Source: Polaribacter sp.
GTDB lineage: Bacteria; Bacteroidota; Bacteroidia; Flavobacteriales; Flavobacteriaceae
Reading direction: 5' to 3'
Length of the DNA stretch: 6,434 nt
Assembly (NCBI GenBank): GCA_003537695.1
Contig: DPRC01000048.1
Span: 15,487 to 21,920 of the forward strand
The notes beneath the pieces are model-generated. The model was not told the origin of the DNA. It ran no database searches and saw only the letters and a program-made list of their open reading frames with translations. Position 1 is the stretch's first letter, and each line of letters opens with the position of its first letter. The position numbers and the translations under genes were made by a program. Shown in pieces: positions 5,800-6,434 of this stretch.

Positions 5800-5911
5800 A
5801 CGATACTGCAGCGAAGGCATTGTCTTATCTGAGGAACTTTCAAACGGTAAATACTTTTACGCCTGCATAAAAAAACCTCACAACCAAAAAGGTTGTAAGG
5901 TTGCTATTTAA
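5774..5911 (+). CDS. Possible small Cys-containing protein overlapping the helicase 3' end (uncertain)
   Basis: An ATG at 5774 opens a 45-codon frame that overlaps the last 26 bp of the helicase gene in the +1 frame. The product is basic, with Cys at 12, 31 and 41 and His at 36; the stretch GKYFYACIKKP loosely recalls the second knuckle of topoisomerase-type zinc ribbons (GKFYGCSNYP), but the first CxxC pair is missing. Overlap and direction would suit translational coupling to the helicase. Against it, codons from about 34 onward lie in the terminator hairpin of the opposite-strand fahA gene, so the frame may be accidental. I do not recognise a family. Confidence 0.3.
   Translation: MDTLQSKNKRYCSEGIVLSEELSNGKYFYACIKKPHNQKGCKVAI
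5869..5902 (-). terminator. Intrinsic terminator of fahA
   Basis: The arms 5874-5885 and 5891-5902 pair over 12 bp with one C-A mismatch and a 5-nt loop (TTTTT on the - strand). On the - strand the stem runs straight into a T tract (5875 down to 5869), giving a textbook terminator 28 bp after the fahA stop. On the + strand no T tract follows, so any action on the helicase transcript would be weaker. Confidence 0.8.
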
Positions 5912-5930
5912 AGTTATGAATTGCTTCCGT

Positions 5931-6434
5931 TTATTTCGCCGGCAACACTTTTCCAATACATTCACCGAAACCAATACGTACGGAATCATTTTTACAATGG
6001 GCACGCATAATTACGGTATCATTGTCATTGATGAATTTACGCGTAGTTCCATCCTTTAAGGTGATTGGGTTTTGTCCACGCCAAGTCAATTCTAACATCG
6101 ATCCAAAACTATCTTTTGTAGGTCCAGAAATTGTTCCAGAACCCATCATGTCTCCGGCTTCTACCGGACAACCATTTACTGTATGGTGCGCTAATTGTTG
6201 CGCCATTGTCCAATACATGTATTTGAAATTAGAATTGGCCACCACCGTTTCTTCCTCATTTTCGGGTTGAATTCCAACCTGTAAATGAATATCATAACTC
6301 CCTTTTCCTATTTGTTTTAAGTAGGGCAGTGGTGTATGTACTTGTTTTGGGTTTTCTGTTCTAAAAGGCTCTAAAGCATCTAAGGTTACAATCCAAGGAG
6401 AAATAGTAGAGGCAAAGCTCTTTCCTAGAAACGG
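5931..6434 (-). CDS. fahA: Fumarylacetoacetase, C-terminal part (5' end outside window)
   Basis: Fumarylacetoacetase (EC 3.7.1.2) splits 4-fumarylacetoacetate into fumarate and acetoacetate, the last step of tyrosine and phenylalanine breakdown. The frame is open from the window edge at 6434 to the TAA at 5931-5933, giving 167 residues of a family about 420-430 long. It begins PFLGKSFASTISPW, matching the segment of mammalian FAH that carries the substrate-binding lysine (Lys253 in mouse), continues through LDALEPFR, then NFKYMYWTMAQQLAHHTVNG, then GSGTISGP and SFGSMLELTWRG, which hold the counterparts of mouse Thr350 and Glu364, and ends in GFGECIGKVLPAK. The metal-binding aspartates lie upstream of the window. 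Internal GTG or ATG codons, such as GTG 6245, are not the true start. The gene converges on the helicase and has its own terminator at 5869-5902. Confidence 0.97.
   Translation of the reverse strand, partial: PFLGKSFASTISPWIVTLDALEPFRTENPKQVHTPLPYLKQIGKGSYDIHLQVGIQPENEEETVVANSNFKYMYWTMAQQLAHHTVNGCPVEAGDMMGSGTISGPTKDSFGSMLELTWRGQNPITLKDGTTRKFINDNDTVIMRAHCKNDSVRIGFGECIGKVLPAK

Noticed and set aside
4249..5911. Helicase locus as part of a restriction, CRISPR-linked or other defence system.
   Set aside because: No methyltransferase, nuclease, array or other defence gene adjoins it; both neighbours are housekeeping genes.

Overview
The window reads as chromosomal DNA of a member of the Flavobacteriia (Bacteroidota). 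The evidence is low GC with A/T-rich spacers, promoters of the Bacteroidota type (-7 element TAnnTTTG), few Shine-Dalgarno sequences, a fused HisIE, a YtxJ-type bacilliredoxin, and small lipoproteins with short signal peptides. No rRNA, tRNA, CRISPR array, insertion sequence, phage gene or origin is visible. I see no clear new multi-gene system: most of the window is housekeeping genes arranged as short, mostly single-gene transcription units.

Layout, left to right. (1) The 3' part of hisIE on the + strand (histidine biosynthesis), cut by the window start and followed by a 13-bp hairpin that probably ends the his operon. (2) A ten-helix EamA/DMT-type permease on the + strand. (3) smpB on the - strand, convergent with the permease. 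(4) A 97-bp divergent spacer with one good -7 element facing each way and a 7-bp inverted repeat between them, serving smpB and a + strand lipoprotein of unknown function (DUF6503-like). (5) A - strand lipoprotein of the histidine phosphatase family, overlapping the previous gene tail to tail by 4 bp inside a perfect 9-bp-arm palindrome. (6) A 260-bp spacer whose middle is unusually GC-rich for this genome and may be the remains of a short gene or a dispersed element. (7) ytxJ (monothiol bacilliredoxin) on the + strand, with a palindrome on its promoter. (8) A 516-residue SF2 DEAH-box helicase on the + strand that appears to start at TTG. (9) A possible 45-codon ORF overlapping the helicase end, whose last codons coincide with a strong terminator hairpin. 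(10) The 3' part of fahA (fumarylacetoacetase, tyrosine catabolism) on the - strand, cut by the window end.

The genes serve unrelated functions: histidine synthesis, export, trans-translation, envelope lipoproteins, thiol redox, nucleic-acid remodelling and tyrosine breakdown. Only ytxJ and the helicase are close enough in the same direction (60 bp, no terminator) to be co-transcribed, and the helicase also has its own convincing promoter.
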